Assembly: GCA_004335835.1 (NCBI GenBank)
Contig: RWJK01000541.1
Span: 1-32,912 of the forward strand
DNA from: Scenedesmus sp. ARA3
Taxonomy: Eukaryota; Chlorophyta; Chlorophyceae; Sphaeropleales; Scenedesmaceae
Direction: 5' to 3'
DNA length: 32,912 nt
Shown: piece after piece, positions 31,988 through 32,912 of the stretch
Numbering within the stretch: position 1 is the first letter of the stretch
How the letters are laid out: every line of letters begins with the position of its first letter
Notes under the pieces: generated by a model
Databases searched by the model: none
The model's input: the letters and a program-made list of their open reading frames with translations, nothing else
What the model was told of the DNA's origin: nothing
Translations under genes and position numbers: made by a program

Positions 31988-32912
31988 TCAGGGTGACGCT
32001 GATGCCCCACGGGGCCCTGTTGCTGCAGCCGCTGTTGCTGCAGCAGCAGCGCCGCGCCGCCTGCGTGGCCCCAGGCAGCCCAGCAGCTTGGCCGCCAGCC
32101 CCCCCTTGCGCTGCAGCCTCGCCAGCAGCGCATCAATGTCGGCCCTGCTGACCCGCCCGTCCCCGTCCACGTCCAGCACAGCCTTCACCTGCCGCACCAC
32201 CCGCACTGCAAACATCAGCAGCAGCAGCGCCACCATGGCCAGCACCAGCACCACGCTCAGCAGCTGCAGCCCCAGGCTGCGCCGCCCCAGCGCAGCCGCG
32301 GACAACGCGTCGCCCGCGTCACCGTCTGTGGCGATGTACAGGTTGATCCACACCACTGCCAGCAGCACGCCGCCCGCAGCCAGGTGCAGCCTGTTGAGCA
32401 GGCGGTAGGGGTAGGGCAGCAGGCCCATCAGCGCCGCGCAGTAGCCCAGCAGCAGCGCGCCGCAGGCCATCAGCTGGCTGAGCACGCCCGTGGACTCAAA
32501 GCCCAGCACCACCGCCACCAGCAGCAGCTTGCGCAGCTCCACGATAGAGGCCCAGAAGAACAGCAGCGGCCGGAAGTCCTCCACCAGGTGACCGTACCTG
32601 ATGGTGGGGGGAGGGATTGGTGGTGAGCAGCGACAGGCAGGCGGGCAGACGATCAGGTGAGCAGAGTGGGCTGAGAACCAGCAGAGCGCTGTGCAGCGCT
32701 TACAGATATCATGGTGGCTGTGTATCAGGCCATCTACCAGACATGCTGATGGTGCTGCTTGTTCTAACCGCTGATTCCAGCTGCAGGTTCCTCTAACAAC
32801 AACTAGTTGAGCGTGTTGGCTGCAGTCCGTGGGCGCCAGCTGCACTGCCGCACCGCCTCACCTGGCGAAGAACTCTGACGTGCCCGTCACCTGCCCGGCC
32901 GCCACGCGCCGC
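31988..32912 (-). CDS. Polytopic membrane protein with C-terminal EF-hand, right copy (3' part)
   Basis: Two exons are visible: the end of one (32912 or beyond to 32862, ending TSEFFA-R) and the last exon (32597-31988, stop TGA). The join keeps phase and gives FFARYGHLVEDFRPLLFFW. Four hydrophobic helices follow: around FFWASIVELRKLLLVAVVLGF, LMACGALLLGYCAALMGLL, LHLAAGGVLLAVVWINLYIA and LLSVVLVLAMVALLLLMFAV. Next come an EF-hand loop DVDGDGRVSRAD and a basic Arg/Ala-rich tail. The pattern F-R-P, aromatic-Trp, V-E-L-R-K-L-L-L-V at the first helix resembles the C-terminal membrane region of large TRP-like or EGF-repeat membrane proteins common in protists and algae; this is recalled family resemblance and not certain. 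The rest of the gene lies outside the window. It is the inverted paralog of the gene fragment at 1-260. Confidence 0.83.

Overview
The window looks like nuclear DNA of a green alga (Chlorophyta). The genes are intron-dense, with mostly GT-AG introns whose donors read GTGAGN, GTGCGN or GTAAGN and whose acceptors read TGCAG. The sequence is GC-rich and full of CAG/CTG triplet runs, and TGTAA, the usual chlorophyte poly(A) signal, lies in several 3' flanks. The triplet richness would suit a Sphaeropleales (Scenedesmus-like) alga, but the genus is a guess. No CRISPR array, rRNA, tRNA, bacterial operon or intact transposon was recognised. All gene models below were spliced by eye: each junction was chosen so that the reading phase carries through to the stop codon and, where a family was recognised, the conserved family sequence is continuous.

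Layout, left to right. (1) 1-260 (+): 3' end of a gene for a multi-pass membrane protein with an EF-hand tail. (2) 1348-12162 (-): cytosolic-type valyl-tRNA synthetase, 26 exons, about 1288 residues, with an N-terminal GST-like domain. (3) 12827-18714 (-): a 17-exon, about 1048-residue protein combining leucine-rich repeats, an EF-hand pair, a p25-alpha (TPPP-like) region and a coiled coil. (4) 19154-20573 (+), divergent from (3): a Gln-rich coiled-coil protein with three evenly spaced WGSG motifs. (5) 21543-26516 (+): an M3-family zinc oligopeptidase (oligopeptidase A type), 11 exons, about 777 residues, with a signal-peptide-like N-terminus. (6) 27799-30965 (-): a PLP-dependent group II decarboxylase (CSAD/GAD-like), 8 exons, about 500 residues. 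(7) 31988-32912 (-): 3' part of a second copy of gene (1), in inverted orientation.

The genes do not form an operon or an obvious pathway. ValRS charges tRNA-Val, the oligopeptidase clears short peptides, and the decarboxylase acts on an acidic amino acid. Gene (3), with gene (4) divergent from it across a 439-bp gap, could be cytoskeletal or ciliary, which is inference. The most striking structure is the pair of near-identical membrane-protein/EF-hand gene ends, pointing toward each other from the two edges of the window. The multidomain architectures of genes (3) and (5) are the next most interesting points.
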